NCBI GenBank assembly: GCA_023512835.1
Contig: CM042088.1
Coordinates: forward strand, 40,404,164-40,468,163
Direction of reading: 5' to 3'
From: Taxillus chinensis
Lineage: Eukaryota > Streptophyta > Magnoliopsida > Santalales > Loranthaceae
DNA length: 64,000 nt
Of the stretch, positions 12,106 through 25,852 are shown one piece after another. Below the pieces are notes generated by a model that was given only the letters and a program-made list of their open reading frames with translations, was not told the DNA's origin and made no database searches. Position 1 is the stretch's first letter, and each line of letters starts with the position of its first letter. A program made the translations under genes and the position numbers.

Positions 12106-15100
12106 AGGCTTTATTTACTCCGCGTCTGATAACAAAACAACAACAACAACAAACAACGACGACAAATTTTCGAGAACAGACAACAAAACCCCAGTTTTTG
12201 AGGGCAGACAACACCAATTCCAAACACGTCCTTCCTGTGGGGGTGGGGGGACGTAGACTGTAGAGTGGCTGGCAGTGGCAGCGGAAAGAAGCTACTACAC
12301 AGATGCCGAGGAACGGTCTTGTGCCTCTTTCGCGATTGAAAAAAGTAAGCGCGTGGGGGTGCTGTTGAGGTAGTACAGTTGATTCTATAAACTATATTAA
12401 TATAAAGTATAAGAGAACCAAATGGACTTTAAAGAGGTCGGGTCTTAAACTCCAACGGTCGGCTTGGGAATGAGTTATCGACATTTTCTCGCCGTTTTAT
12501 CGGCGGTTTCTCGGATCACTGCTTCATGGGACACTTCTGATCCGGAAGATCTATTCGATTGGATTCTCGGACCTGTTTTCTTTGTTTGCCTCCAAATGTT
12601 TTTATGAAGCTGGCTGGCCCCTTGGGAATTGGGATGATGATGTCGTGTCATGTCGGGTCGGATCTCTCTCGTGATGAACATGGCCATTCCAGGCATACAT
12701 GATGATCCTTCCTAAATTGTGTTTCTAATAATAATATGGTTCACGTGAGGAAATTGGACCATTAATAAATGACGACACTAATAAATGACTTTGAAAGCTT
12801 CCACTTAAGTGCATTTAGATGGGAAAAACCAAATTCATTAAAAATAGGAATATCTTTAAATAACAATGCTCACATGTAATGTAACTGAGGCAGAGATGGT
12901 AGGATGATAAATGAGTGTCAACTATTTAACTGTAAATATAAGCTATCTTTAAATATTGAAAAGTGATACAATTAGAAACGAACGTGATCGAGGTCGTACA
13001 GTTCTCTCCCTCCCTCTTTCTTTTTTCCCTTGGTTTGCTTGGTATGAAATGTAACATCAACCTTTTTGCGTAGAATGGAGAACAATTGTTACAGTGTATA
13101 AAGTTTTTTATTTGTATTTTTTAAAATTTAAAGAGTTAATTAATAAAAATATTTAAAAATTATACTTTTTTCAACTCTCCATTAACTCTTTAAAAAGTAA
13201 TCTTTTAATTAAGAAATAGTTAAAATAGAAAAATTTAAAAGTATATTTTGATTGTTAAAATAAAAAATATAGAATAATTAAATTTAAAGAGACATGAATA
13301 CTTTTTCCTCTTATTTTTTTATTTTCATGATGCCGATAATATAGTTCCTCCCCACCCGTCAAATATTTCTTCCCTATCCCACGGTAGCTCACGTTGACTT
13401 TTTTTTTTTTTTTTATAAAAGCTGGACTTTTGTACAGTTAGTACAGAGAAAGGAATGTTTGATTATCATATTTTTTATTTTTATTTTAAAAAATAATAGT
13501 TAATTTTAATTATAAAAAAACTATTCTAGAGGTTTTTTAAAATAAGATTAAATTTTTTTTATTTTTAATTTGTGTTTCTAAAAATAACTATTATATTTTA
13601 AAAATAAAAAACAAAAAATAATACCTAAACATGCCTTTATATTTATGACACACAGTTCATCCCAATGAACTTCGGAGAATTCCACGGGGGCATAGACATA
13701 GGTATTTGAGAGAGAAGAAAAAGTGGGGGAATTCTATTTTTGGTATAAAAAACGGGTTATTTTGGATATTCGCTTTTTTTTAGCTTAGATTCTAAATATT
13801 TTATTGTGAGTTTTAATAGTGGAATAAAAATAATTAAATACTCATTAAAATAATTATATTTTCCCTATATTTGGATTTTAAACGTTAAGGGGAGAGTTTT
13901 AAGTAGAGTTTGATTAATTGTTTTAATGGTAATTTTGTTTGATAGCTCCTTCTCTTCTTATTTTCCATGAATTTTTTTTTATTTTCTATCTCAACAACTC
14001 AACCGGAGAGATACCTTAATTTTTCGTGTACACTTTACATGTGAAAAAAGCTAAATTCAAATTTGCGAAAGCGGGAACTTCCTCGTAGTTCTAACTCGAG
14101 GATTCTTTGGGAAGAAAAAGAGGCAGATGAGAGTCAGCGTGTGGTGTTTTTGTTTTTCTTTTCTGCCCCCCCACGAATAAAAAGAGTCAGCGAGGGAGTA
14201 ATTTTAACTTTGACGATATTGTGAAGGGGGAAAAAAAAAACAAGCATTTTGTAATTAGATTACTATACTCTCCGGAAGAAGGGTAGGCTGTCCTCCCCCT
14301 CATGAAGAGATCCCTGGAGCGGATTGTTCACTGGAAGAAATTTTCAAAGTATGAGTGTTCGACTCTTAAATATAGGAGGTATGTTTATAAAAAAAAAAAG
14401 ACAAAAAAAGATGATTTTGATCATCATCAGATACCTAATATTTTACTTATCCATCATTCCTAGCTAGCTACCATCTGAATAATATTATATATATATACAC
14501 ACCCGATGATCATATATATATATATATTCATTGTATATATGCATCTAAGTTCTAACCCATTTATTTGTATAAAATTTATGTGATTGAAATTATGAAAAAG
14601 TGGATTTGCATTACTAGCTAATATATATGATGGTTATAATATTTGAATGTTTTTCTAGAGTTGGCGTTTTGTTGTCTCTCTCTCTTTTGATGTTAAGAGG
14701 TGAAGCAAAGGATGTATGCACGTGAATGTGGTCATGATGAATTGATGAGCGAGCTGCTTGCTTTCACAAGCATTTGGGTTTAGGTGAGCCGTTGTTGAGA
14801 TAATGTTAAAAGGGAAAGGAAAAAAAAAACTGCTGTTCAGATATGTTTCTTCACTCATGGAGGAGAGATCCGTGGCTTTGGCATTTCATGGCCGATACAT
14901 CAGTATCAGTCCCACGTCCCACGAGCTAGCCAGCTGCTTCGAAAGCTGACCATTAACGGACCCATGCATGTCCTTTAACTTGCAGTACGTTTTTGTGACG
15001 TCTGTATTGGTTCTACGTCCCAAACATGAACGTGGGCCATAAATGGACAGAAAAGGTCTGCCCACGAATATGCTTTCTCGCATGGTGAAAACACTAATAC

Positions 15101-17439
15101 GAATAAATAATCCTTCAAAGCGCTTGCAAGTTGCAAAGCTTGAGCTTTAAACTACAGAGATTAAAAATAAAAACAATTTAAAGCTCATTTATGGACCGAC
15201 ATACAGTACATACATACATCATACATATGTGCATATATGCCAAAAATTGACTGATACACAGTTAAATAGTCAATGATTTTGGTAGTAGGGGCCTCTCTTC
15301 GCTGCCTACATTGCTGGCCTTGCATTATAAAACTTGTTTTTCCTTTATTGTAGGAGAAGGTTCATTATTTATTTACATCTGTTGGTCCATGTTAGCAATA
15401 AATTTGGATTCCTCCGACATATCTTATTGATGGAAGTAGCCGAAGGGCATTGGCAATGGACGCGGCCACTAAATGCGGGGAGCGTTCTGTGTGTTTTGTG
15501 GATGTCTCAAACTCTTATTCAATGTTTGTTTCCGTTGTACACAGAAATATAACTTTACTGGTTGAGAATTATGGTAATGACTACATATTGAATTGGGTCA
15601 AGGGTCAAGTAGATCACATGATGGCATTGGTAGGCGCCTAGTTTCACCGTCTGTCATTGTCAGCCAGCGAATTGACAGAGATATTTAATGCACCCCTCAT
15701 GACGGGAGCTCCAACGGATAACTTGTTACCTTGGCATTGGATCCCAACTTAAATTCACCCCATTTCTTTTACCTCTTGTATTATTATTATTATTATTATT
15801 ATACTGAAGCTTTCACGTAAAGTATAATATAAAACATAATAACAAAATATTCACAATTTATGAACCTATTTCATAAAATAATATAATCTTAAAATTAAAA
15901 ATTCTAATATAATAATATAATATCATAAATACAAATATTTGCTACTAATAATCACTTTCGTCTGATCAATTAATATTTTGATATACCTATCATACACAAT
16001 AGCAAATTAAAATAATATAAATGAATTTAATTGAATTAATATATGTATAATGTTTTTTAAACAACCCTGCTTGGTATCTTCGCAGAAAGTCGGATTGAAT
16101 TTGGAAAGTTTAAAATGGTCAAAAAAAACTTCAAAAACAAAGCAAACCTAAAAGTAATAAAACAAAGTAAATAGGAGACACAAAGGGTTTTTTTAAAGAT
16201 ATTTCACTTCAATTAATTTAAAAAAAAAAATACATACTCATACATTGTCTCAAACCTATTATCATGTTAGACCAATTCCAACAAACTCTCTATTTTATAC
16301 AAATAAAGAATCAAACTTAAAAAATTCACTCAAATAAACTCTTAATCGTACTTTCTACATGTGAAATTTATTATAGTTACTTTTTATTTTTAAGAGTAAC
16401 TATTTATTATTTTTTATTATATTATTTTTTCTCTCTCTTCACTTTCTCTTTTCACTTTAAAAATATTATTTTAATATAAAAAAAGTTAAAATAAAAAGTC
16501 TTGTCGAAGTTATATATAAAAAATTACTTTTTACAAATAATTTTTTTTTCCTTTTAGAGATAAAATACAAAGCCTTATTGGAATTGCTGTTAGTTTTTCT
16601 CTAGTATTATTATAAATTAAATCAATAAATAAATACTTTTATCTTATTAAATAAAACTCATAATCAACCAATTTGTTATGACCGTTAAAAGTCAAAACTT
16701 GCTTTCACTCACTTAAAAACATGTTGAAGCAAAAACAATAACACATGAAAGAAAAATAGTTTACTGTCCTATGAATGTATATATTTTAAAATATTAAGAT
16801 CATCATCATTATTACTATGGCTATTAAAGTTATATACATAATATTAATATAAAATAATCTAATATTAATTCAAAATATTCAGAGTCAATTTAACTTATAT
16901 AGTTAACTTATATAAACAAAACAAAACAAAATTTTAATACAATCTAACCAGTTTTAGCCATTTGTTATTGTTGAATGTTGATAAAAATAATCTCCGGTGT
17001 CCACCCTTTTAATTTAAAAATAGCTTCCACAAATTTTTAACGGAAGAAAACCTCCAAGCTCCAATTCCCATTCCATTCCATCGTGTTCTTTTAATATGGG
17101 CATTCATGAATGGGGTCAGAACAATGGAGAGAAATTATGTATGAACTAATTGTCAGAGTAATTGTAATTTGATACCAAAAAGTATTTGTGCAATTGACTT
17201 GCGGCATTATCACGAAATCGTGATCTAGTATGCTAGCACATCATCATAGTTATCCATCAATTATACAATTACAGTTATACATAGCATTGCTCATTAGATA
17301 CACCCCATTTGAATAAGAATAATACATGCTCCCTTTCTCGTGAATGTAGCTCACACAACCAAATCACATAAATGTGTATTCTTATTATCCCTTATATGTA
17401 TAATTGCAAGTTTATAGACATACATTAAAGTGAGAGAGT

Positions 17440-18115
17440 GCTTCAACACAATAGTTGTGTAATTGTGTTTAACTTGATTTGAAATTTGATTAAACCAACA
17501 TATCTATAAAAGTTTATTCAGTCAAAAAAATTAAAAAGTCAATAATGGTCAATAGGTGAACACTAATAAAAGTAAATACCATATGATGAAGTTAATGAAA
17601 ATCAAAGATGCTCAAGACTAAGTTGCTAAAGTTCAAAGAGAAATGATGTTCAAATTATTAGACTGTTGGAATTAATATACTGTTTGAATATAGAAATTGT
17701 TTCACTTTTTATTGAGTATTTGAATCTATAGACTATTCGAACTTACAAGCAAGTAGTAGATTGTTTAAACTGTTACTAATGTTCAAATTGAATTAACATA
17801 TTTGAGTTCAATTTACACTTATGTTCAAATTGGATCAACATCAAGTTAGAATTTAATTAGCATAATGAAGATCAAAATGCATAAGAAATGTTCAAATTAG
17901 GATGGAAGATCTATTCAAATTAATTAAGATTGCAATAGTTTGAATTAGGCTCTTATGCTCAAACCAAGACTTATTTGGATTAGTATGTGATATTCGAATT
18001 AGAAAAAGTTGTTCACATCTAAAAAGTGTTCGGTACAATAAGAGTAATTCAAATTAGCATTGATTGTTTGAGTCAAGAAGAATTGTTTAAATTAAGAGAT
18101 GATGTTTGAATCTGA
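17440..18115. repeat. Degenerate TTCAAATTAG-type short tandem field
   Basis: Variants of TTCAAATTA/TTCGAATTAG/GTTTGAATTAGG recur every roughly 25-60 bp, often preceded by ATGTT or GATTG. The copies are heavily diverged. This looks like an old minisatellite or part of an old transposon, with no coding capacity. Confidence 0.5.
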
Positions 18116-18689
18116 GTTATGTCAAAAAATCTAACCATGCTATTTTGTTGATTATAACAATTTTATCTTTACAACTCTAATTTTTTTTCATGTGAAATAA
18201 TGTTATTCTTTTAGAACTTTTACCTTAAAAAACACTTACTATCAGCTAATTTGTATTCGATTTTCCTTAATTGTCACTTTTTCTTTCCATGAGTTATCTT
18301 TAATCTTCAGTTTCTTCAAAATTTTCGAGATTTTGCAAATTTCTTACTAAAAGAGTTAATATCTCATAACTCTCCTCCTTGTCTAATATCAACCTTCAAA
18401 TTCCTTTAAAAGCTTGTTGTAGCCATGTATAAACTAGTAAGTTGATAAAGTTCAAAGAAAAATATGTTGAATCCTATTTAATTTGTTTGGGCCAGATATG
18501 CACTTATGTAAGACACAAATTCAAAGTCAAATTGTAATTGGTGGAGGTTAATGCCTGAGATGACATTCTAGATCTCATCATAGCTATTTTCAAATTCTAC
18601 TTGTTGTTTTTTTTTTCAATTTACACACACACACACACTCATATGTATAAGTGGATATGTGATTATATAAAAAAAGAGTCTATAGTGAA

Positions 18690-19480
18690 GACCTGGTTAA
18701 TATCAATATGACATCCTAGAATGTGATGACCTTTAAAATACACCATTTTGTTCCTAAAAAGGCCTAGTTGATGTTAGCATGATATCTTAGAATTACTTGC
18801 CTTGAAACATCATCGTTTCACTCCCATAGAATATATGGCTTACTTCTTCCCCGCAAATGACTGCCATTGAAAGATTGTCATTTTGACTATCAGAAAACCT
18901 TTGTTGACATTATCATGATGTCCCATAATGCCTTGAACTCAAAAACAATGTCATTTTGAAATTTAAAAGAGCTAGGTTATGTTAAAGTGATGCATTAAAA
19001 TGCTTAGACTTTTGAAAATCGTCTCATTTTACGTTAGCTAGATGCCTAGACATTGATTGTCATTTAAACGACAACGTTTTGAAATGATGCCATTTTATGC
19101 TCTAGAATCTTTTTCGCACGTTAGGTTGACAAACCAAATCTCTTTGACATTTTAACGATATTGTTTTGAACTCTTAAAATGCCTCTAGTTTGCACTAAAT
19201 TAAAACCCTTAAGTAGTACCAATTTGAAGCTATAACACCTATGCACTATGCTAGAACCTTAGAATGATGCTAGTTAATCACAAAGATTATCCACCTTACA
19301 CCTAACTTATTGGGTAATGTCATTTTAAAGCCTCAAAAACACTGGAATCTCTTTTTTTTTTTGTTGAATCAGAGGTGCCTTAATTTAAAAATGATGTCTT
19401 TTTAAATGAAAAACATGCTAGAACTCATATTTATCAAAACTAGATGTACTACACCCCTTCAAATGATATATAGTTTTTTG
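18690..19480. repeat. Degenerate tandem repeat, period about 70 bp
   Basis: Units resembling CTAGTTGATGTTAGCATGAT, then a CTTAGAATGCC-like block, then a CATTTTGAAA-like block recur. The GTTA/GTTGA anchor is found at about 18697, 18767, 18903 and 18976 (steps of 70, 136 and 73). Later copies fade. I see no open frame through it. Confidence 0.5.
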
Positions 19481-20150
19481 AGGCAAAACTCACTGGATTT
19501 GCTTGTAACTATCAAATCAAAGGCATTAAAACTTTGAAATGGTGATATTTTGCCTTCATAAGATAGCTTGCATCTCTTTCTCTAGCAGTGTCACTATTAC
19601 TTTAGGCTTTCTCGCTTATTTTGCACCTCTGATAGTTAACTCTATATCAAATTTAATTTATAGAAAAACAAATTTTCTTAGTTTTTTTCTTTATGCTCTT
19701 GAATTTAATTAATTTGTACTCTACCATAATAGATTAGAAGAACCTATAATATCATGAAAGTATAAAAGAAAATGGTATTTTTTGAAGTGATATGTACGTA
19801 ATATTTTCTAAGGAAAAGAAGTATCTTTTTCAAATATATATGAGGGTACAAATGGATATAATCAAAATGCAAGGAAAGAAGAAGCCACCAAAAGCTTGAA
19901 ATTGAACTTATATTTTATTAGAAGAGTAGATAATTATAAAGCATAGTAATGATAAATGGGTACATATATGTGTTGAGTAACGATATAGTGGTGGATACTA
20001 TTTCAAAGCGTAAGAAACACAAAAGTAGTTATTGCGTGATGAGCTCTATATACGTATGTCACCTATACTGACCGTGTGACTTGCTGATATTTTATTTTTG
20101 CGTACTAATGGCATTGGAGATATTATATTTTTCGAAAGGTGACAAGCTGA

Positions 20151-22691
20151 TCAGATGAGTGGGGGAGAAGAAAACGGACCATGGATCAGGCCCATGGCAA
20201 CGAGGCGATAAAAGGCCTCTGTGAGGTGGATGCCATCCCAATTCGCATACTCGGATGGGTCTGCGCAAACCTTGGAGCCCTCTTGTCCGCACAGAGCCGA
20301 AAGGTTGAAGTTATATGGACCGCCCCCTCCACAGCACGCCTTTAATTTTCCTTCCCCAAGTCCTGCATTTCACCCGCGCTAGCTCCTCAGATTTTCCAAA
20401 TGGAAAGCAGATATATGTGCACTACTTTTGTTTTGTTGATGGCAGATTTATTATTTTTCAGATTATTTTCCTTATATATATATATCAAAATAAAAAAAGT
20501 GGGGTATTTAAAGGTTTGTGAAAGGAAAAAAAAAAAAGAACAAAAAAGACGAACCAACGTGACGGGGAGTGTGAATGATGCGCATGGAAGCAGCGTAGTA
20601 GTCAGCATAATAGATGCGGACTTGTGGATATTGTATCCTTAGCTTTTCTAAACCTCGCTTCAGTAGCACATTGTGAGACTTGGCGAAGCTATTGTATGCC
20701 TTTAAGCACCCATTTCGGTCGTCATAGTCTTCTTTGTTTGGCCCTCCATACAGCGTCAGGTACAACGCTGAACAACCCATGGGTAAATTTCCTGGCACCA
20801 GTAACTCCACCGCCCCTTCCTCTATCAAGGTCTAAAATAAATATCCCATATTTTCAATATATTATACATGCATGCAACGGTAAGCCAACGACACCAAATA
20901 AATAAATAAATAAATAAACACTGGTCGTGTTATCGTCTCACAGCCTCATGTTCTCTTAAAATATATAATAATACATGAAATTAATTAGTTGTATCAGTAA
21001 AAGCAGGACACATACGGTAGCAGCCCCGACAACGGCTTCAACAACAGCAGGTACGAAAGTTCGAAGCTGTTTGATGCTGCCGCCCACTAAGAATCCGTAA
21101 TTATAGTCGTTCCCCCCAATCTCTCCTAACACAAACAGGGACTTCTTGAAGTAGCCCTCACATTCTGCATTCCACGAATCAACAATAAGATTACTGGCTT
21201 TGGGCAGGTTTACAGCTCTGTGTCAAATCATGTAATAAGGGCTATTTCTTTCACATACACTTTCATTGTTTGAAAGACTTTTTTTACCTTTTATACAAAA
21301 AGAAATAAAGAGTAGCTTTGAAATAGAATATGCTATATTAAAAAGAAAAATAATATGTGCATGCCAAATCGCGATTTATTTGTATTTTTTTTCTAATAAT
21401 TTGATATATTCTTACGGATAATACAATCTCAATATTACGTAATATTATTCTATTAAAAATGATGATACTAATAATTCTTCTGTAATAAAATCTGTAACAT
21501 TTCTCATTTTTATGTTGACAGAAGTATCAAATTAAGTACTATCTGCCGATTCTATTTGTATATTTTTTTTGGGTGAATTTTGCAATGTACCTTTTAATTT
21601 AGATTAATTTAATTATTTTTTAAAGATAAAATCAATATAGATTGTTATATGTTATTTCAACAGCTGACATAGTGACATCACATGAATTTTAAATCAACTA
21701 TAAAACTATATAATTAATGAATGATATTTTCTAAAATAAATAATTTAATAAAATTAAAAAAAGTAATCATGCGAGAATCAGGCCGCTGTGCCATCTGGAT
21801 GTAAAAATTAAAGCCATTATAATTTTAATTTACACGAGTATTTATAGTTATTTGTTAATTTATGCGTCATGTCAACTTAACCCGAGGACCAAATTGGAAA
21901 AACAAAATTACAAGGCAAAATCAGGTATCAATTTAATATATACACACAGGGTAAGTTTTTATCGTGCTGTTTTAATTTAGGTTGTTTTAATTAACAGTAT
22001 AATTAATTTTTTATTTAACTGTAACAGGTTATTCATTATAATGCAACTATAATTAAATAAAAATCTAATTAAAACTAACTTAATGGTCCAAATTCGTATA
22101 TTGTCACCCTATATATAAATGACAAAAATGAATGATGTATACCTTGCTTGGTAGAGCAGAGGGACGACTTAAGCTTCTTGAACCACGCAAGCTGAACGCT
22201 CAATGTTTCATTAGTCCACGCTATGCTGATATTTTTGTCGAGGAAAAATTGTGCGTCTAGTGCCGTAGCTCCAGCCACTGCAAAGTTTACGCCGTGCCCA
22301 AACTTGTCTAATCCGTTGGGCGGGAGTGCTAAGTATGGCTGTAAATAAGGCAGCCCAGATGCCTCAGCTGCACTGGGGGTGTCATAATCAGCAATAATTT
22401 AACTTTTACTGGATTGGGTTTAAGTAATTAATTACATTTACCGATTCACGAACCTAAGAAGTCCACCACCAGGCGGCCATCAGAGCAGCGGCCAGTGGCA
22501 CGGCGGAAGAAGGTCTGGCCGTAGGGAAGCTTTCCAATGACAGGGAAATTGAGGTTGCCGGAACGGAGGAGGTTACCGGTATCGGCGAGAGAGTCACCGA
22601 AGCTGAAGATAGAGTTGTATGGGAGGAGTGGAGCAGAGGAAACAGCTCCAATGAGGAGGAAGAGAGGCAGGGAGATGATAGTTCTCATCAT
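20151..22691 (-). CDS. GDSL esterase/lipase (SGNH hydrolase)
   Basis: Five exons on the minus strand: 22454-22691, 22143-22367, 21016-21164, 20555-20831 and 20151-20362 (1101 nt, 366 aa). A clear signal peptide (MMRTIISLPLFLLIGAVSSA) implies secretion. Block I is FGDSLADTGN with Gly32-Asp33-Ser34 (the catalytic Ser), block III is GEIGGNDYN (Asn173), and block V is WDGIHLTEA with Asp339 and His342 completing the triad. ACCGGGGPYNFN is typical of the plant family. The five-exon layout and wording match the cluster around Arabidopsis At1g28580-At1g28670, from memory. Substrate is unknown; relatives act on lipids, acetylated wall polymers or sinapine-type esters. Introns 1 and 4 use GTTCGT donors. 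A second in-frame Met directly follows the first. Intron 2 is unusually long (about 980 bp) and AT-rich. Confidence 0.93.
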
Positions 22692-23023
22692 GATGGAGGC
22701 CTCTACTTCTGTGGTGACTGGAGTGCAGAGAATGACCGACGATGGGAGTCATGGAGAAAATAAGTAAGAAACGAAGGATGTATTTATTTTATTCAAGGAG
22801 TAGTTGAGTCCAATTCAATGGCAACTACCAACCGACGGTTGCATAATTGCACTTAAATTTAACAATTTATTGTGAGGAAATGTGAACTTCACATCACATA
22901 TACAGCAGAATTGTACTTAACACTGATGTACTTATTACAGTGGGAAAAAACAAGAGAGAAAAAAAAAAAAAGGCAACAGGCCAGACAGGCCATAGACAAA
23001 GATTTGATTTTAAAAAAGATGTT

Positions 23024-25852
23024 TTACTGGGGGTTGGGAGGACGACCGTTGGCAGATGCAACTCGAGATCCCCACTCTAGCAGCTCTTTGCTGGTGTCAT
23101 CCTTGTGTACCAGGACTTCTATGAAGCACAGGGAGTCCTTGTGTTCTCCTGTCGCCTTTTCAATAGCTTCAGTCAGCTCATCTTCCGTGCGAACCTAAAT
23201 GTATCAAAATTAATGTGCCGTAAGTCTGTCTAATCACGTGCATTCTTCATATATTGGAACTTGGGTAATTGTGGCAAACCTTTGCAGTCCAGCATTTTCC
23301 TTCACCATTGTGGATAGCATCAACGAAGGCAGTGTAGTTCCAGTTTTTAATTACATTGTAGGGGCCGTCATGAATCTCCACTTCAATTGTGTACCCTCCG
23401 TTGTTGATGAGAAATATGATGGTTCTTTGTCGATATCGGATCATCGTTGACACGTCCTGTGCTGTTACCTGAATTAAATGCACAAAATATCAAACACCAA
23501 AGAAAAGAATGATTCTACAGGCTTGTTCCATTTTTACTTTCCGGCCCCCACTCTGCATTTAAAAATCATAATATACATGAATGCTGGTACACAAACATGG
23601 AAATAATTGGGATGTCAGGTATTAGGTCATTCTTAAAAGTTACAGACCGCATTTATCTCTGGGGTAGTACAAGAAGAGCCTTTTTCTGCTAACCTGAAAA
23701 CTTCCATCACCAATGCATGCGATGACACGCTTATCACGGGCAGCTTGAGCATAACCAAGAGTTGCGCCAACTGACCACCCTATTGATCCATACTGCATCT
23801 GGAATTCGTACCTGAATACAAGACGCCGTTAGTAGCTAATTAGACATGCATGAGTGAGTTTGGCCATTCGTATATGTATGTTTTGTGCAGAATTAATGAA
23901 AATTCAAACTTACCCACAATTCTTAGGGAGGTGAAGCTTTTGACAATTGAACCATGAGTCTCCAGTCTCAGAGAGTACTGCAGTGTCCCCAGTTAGCATT
24001 GCCTGTTTAAGAACTTCAACTTAGAACCATGAAAAACATATAGGAAAACATGAAATGATAAATTATGACGTTGTTACATTTGACCTGCTCATTTATTCAA
24101 TTGCCAAATTTATATATTTAAGGGCACCGATATGCCAGCTCTTCCGTATCAATAAAGGTGAGAAAAAAATAATAGATCATGATTCTTATGCCTCGCCTGA
24201 ATGTGCTTGAACAGAACATTGACTCTGAGGGGTTCATCTCTTTCGCACTTCAGAGGGACTCCGTGAGGGACAAATATCCGCTGATGGTTCTCCAAAGCAG
24301 TGGTGTTCTTCTTCAGCTTCTTGGCCAGCTCACTTAAGAAGTCAGCCATGAAGACCCAACCAAACGATGGACCATCGCCAATGGTCACACGATTTGGCTG
24401 CGCCACGATTGCCTTCTCTTTCTTGATCAGCAGAGAGTACCCAACTGAACTGTAATCATTGAAGATAGGGCCCGCAAATAGATAGGCATCCGCAGACTCA
24501 ACAATTTCCCCACAGAAGCTGGTGCTCACAGCACCCCAGTACGTCCCAATAAACTGTGGATGGTGCTCTGGCACTAGTCCCTTGCCTGAGGGCATAACAG
24601 CTACTGGGTAGCCACAGGCGTCTGCAAGTTTCATGAAGGCCTGCTGGGCCTTTGACACCTTTAGCTTGGGTCCTCCCACAAGGACAGGTTTCACAGCTCT
24701 ATTCAGAAATATAGCAGCGGCTTCAACAGCAGCTTCTAAAGCTAACTGATTGCTTACCCTGCATGAGAAAACACTACGGTTCAAAGCAAACACTAGAGTT
24801 TGAAACCAAGGTGAGATTTGGGTTGCTAGTTAGTTGACACCCAAAAACGATTTAACAAAACATGTAGAAGGCTCGGGGACATTATGAATAATGATAAGAA
24901 CAGTACATATAACAACGAAGAGTGAAAATTCATTACTTCGGTGCTAGAAAGAATGGCACGGGCTCCCGGGCAAAGGTGGGATGAGGAATTCCGGGAAGAT
25001 TACAACTTATGCTGATATAGCATGGTTTGCTCTCCTTCAAGGCCGTGGAAATAGCAGTGTCAATGAGTTCATGGGCGTCGTCCAAGTTATTCACCACAGC
25101 CTGAGTCTCACACGATAACATTAACATATATATATATATATCACAATCATATCCATCATCAGCTCGATCACAGCAGTAAATAATGTACGAAACTGATTGC
25201 CCTTTTCATGAAAGCCAATATAACAAATACCCAGATCTTCTTTTATTGAAAACTACCGAGTAAATCAACTCAGAACACTTGCCCGTCAATTTTTAAGCTG
25301 AACACCCATCCCCATACCGATTAATCAACTTCAAAACTAGTGCTTGATTACCCACCATCACAACATTTCGTGATCGCGCATGCCTGTACATACCTGGTTG
25401 CAGGTGATGGTCTGGAAGCAGCGAAGCTCCTGGCTGAAATCGGGCAACCCGACGGTGTGGTGGAGGATCCGATTGGTGCCGTAGTCGTTGGAATTGGGTC
25501 CGCCGACTATGCAAATCACGGGCAGGTTCTCACTGTAGGCGCCGGCGATGGCGTTGAGGACGCTGAGGCCCCCGACGGTGAAGGTGACCGCGCACGCGCC
25601 CACGCCCCGAGAGCGGGCATAGCCATCGGCGGCGTAGCCGGCGTTGAGCTCGTTGCAGCAGCCGACCAGGTTGAGCTCCGGCTCTGCTATGAGGTGGTCC
25701 AGAAGGGTCAGGTTGAAGTCGCCCGGGACAGAGAACACGTCCCTCACGCCGATCTGAACCAGCCGGCGAGCCAGGTGGCCGCCTAGGGTGCCGGAGTAGC
25801 TGCCGGCCGGTACAGGCAGCGGCACCGCGCCGATTGGGTTTGCAGTTTCCAT
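23024..25852 (-). CDS. PDC: Pyruvate decarboxylase
   Basis: Seven exons on the minus strand: 25394-25852, 24937-25100, 24197-24758, 23914-24002, 23694-23811, 23280-23468 and 23024-23194 (1752 nt, 583 aa). The enzyme uses thiamine diphosphate and Mg2+ to turn pyruvate into acetaldehyde and CO2, the first committed step of ethanol fermentation in the cytosol under low oxygen. The ThDP-activating Glu68 lies in CCNELNAGY, the catalytic His pair is His131-His132 (ILHHTVG), the ThDP/Mg motif starts GDG at 459 and ends with Asn486-Asn487 (NNGGYTIE), and Glu493 follows. The C terminus SRPPNPQ-type ending is present as GRPPNPQ. Length is normal for plant PDCs. Intron 3 appears to begin with GC instead of GT (see findings). 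A family TATA-like GATATATGC is seen about 75 bp upstream, unproven. Confidence 0.96.

Larger units (their letters stand above)
12106..20150. other. Gene-free AT-rich interval of 8 kb
   Basis: No family is recognised on either strand. Homopolymer A/T runs, (TTA)n near 15780 and short TA/CA arrays (14490-14540, 18625) are common. A less AT-rich patch at about 15420-15640 has a 63-codon open frame, but I recognise nothing in it. Two decayed tandem-repeat fields at 17440-18115 and 18690-19480 are listed separately. Confidence 0.55.

Noticed and set aside
15334..15641. Two forward frames of 63-72 codons
   Set aside because: Composition is slightly gene-like, but no homologous motif, signal peptide or splice structure could be defended.
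25340..25786. 148-codon forward frame opposite PDC exon 1
   Set aside because: It is antisense to a certain PDC exon and matches no family.
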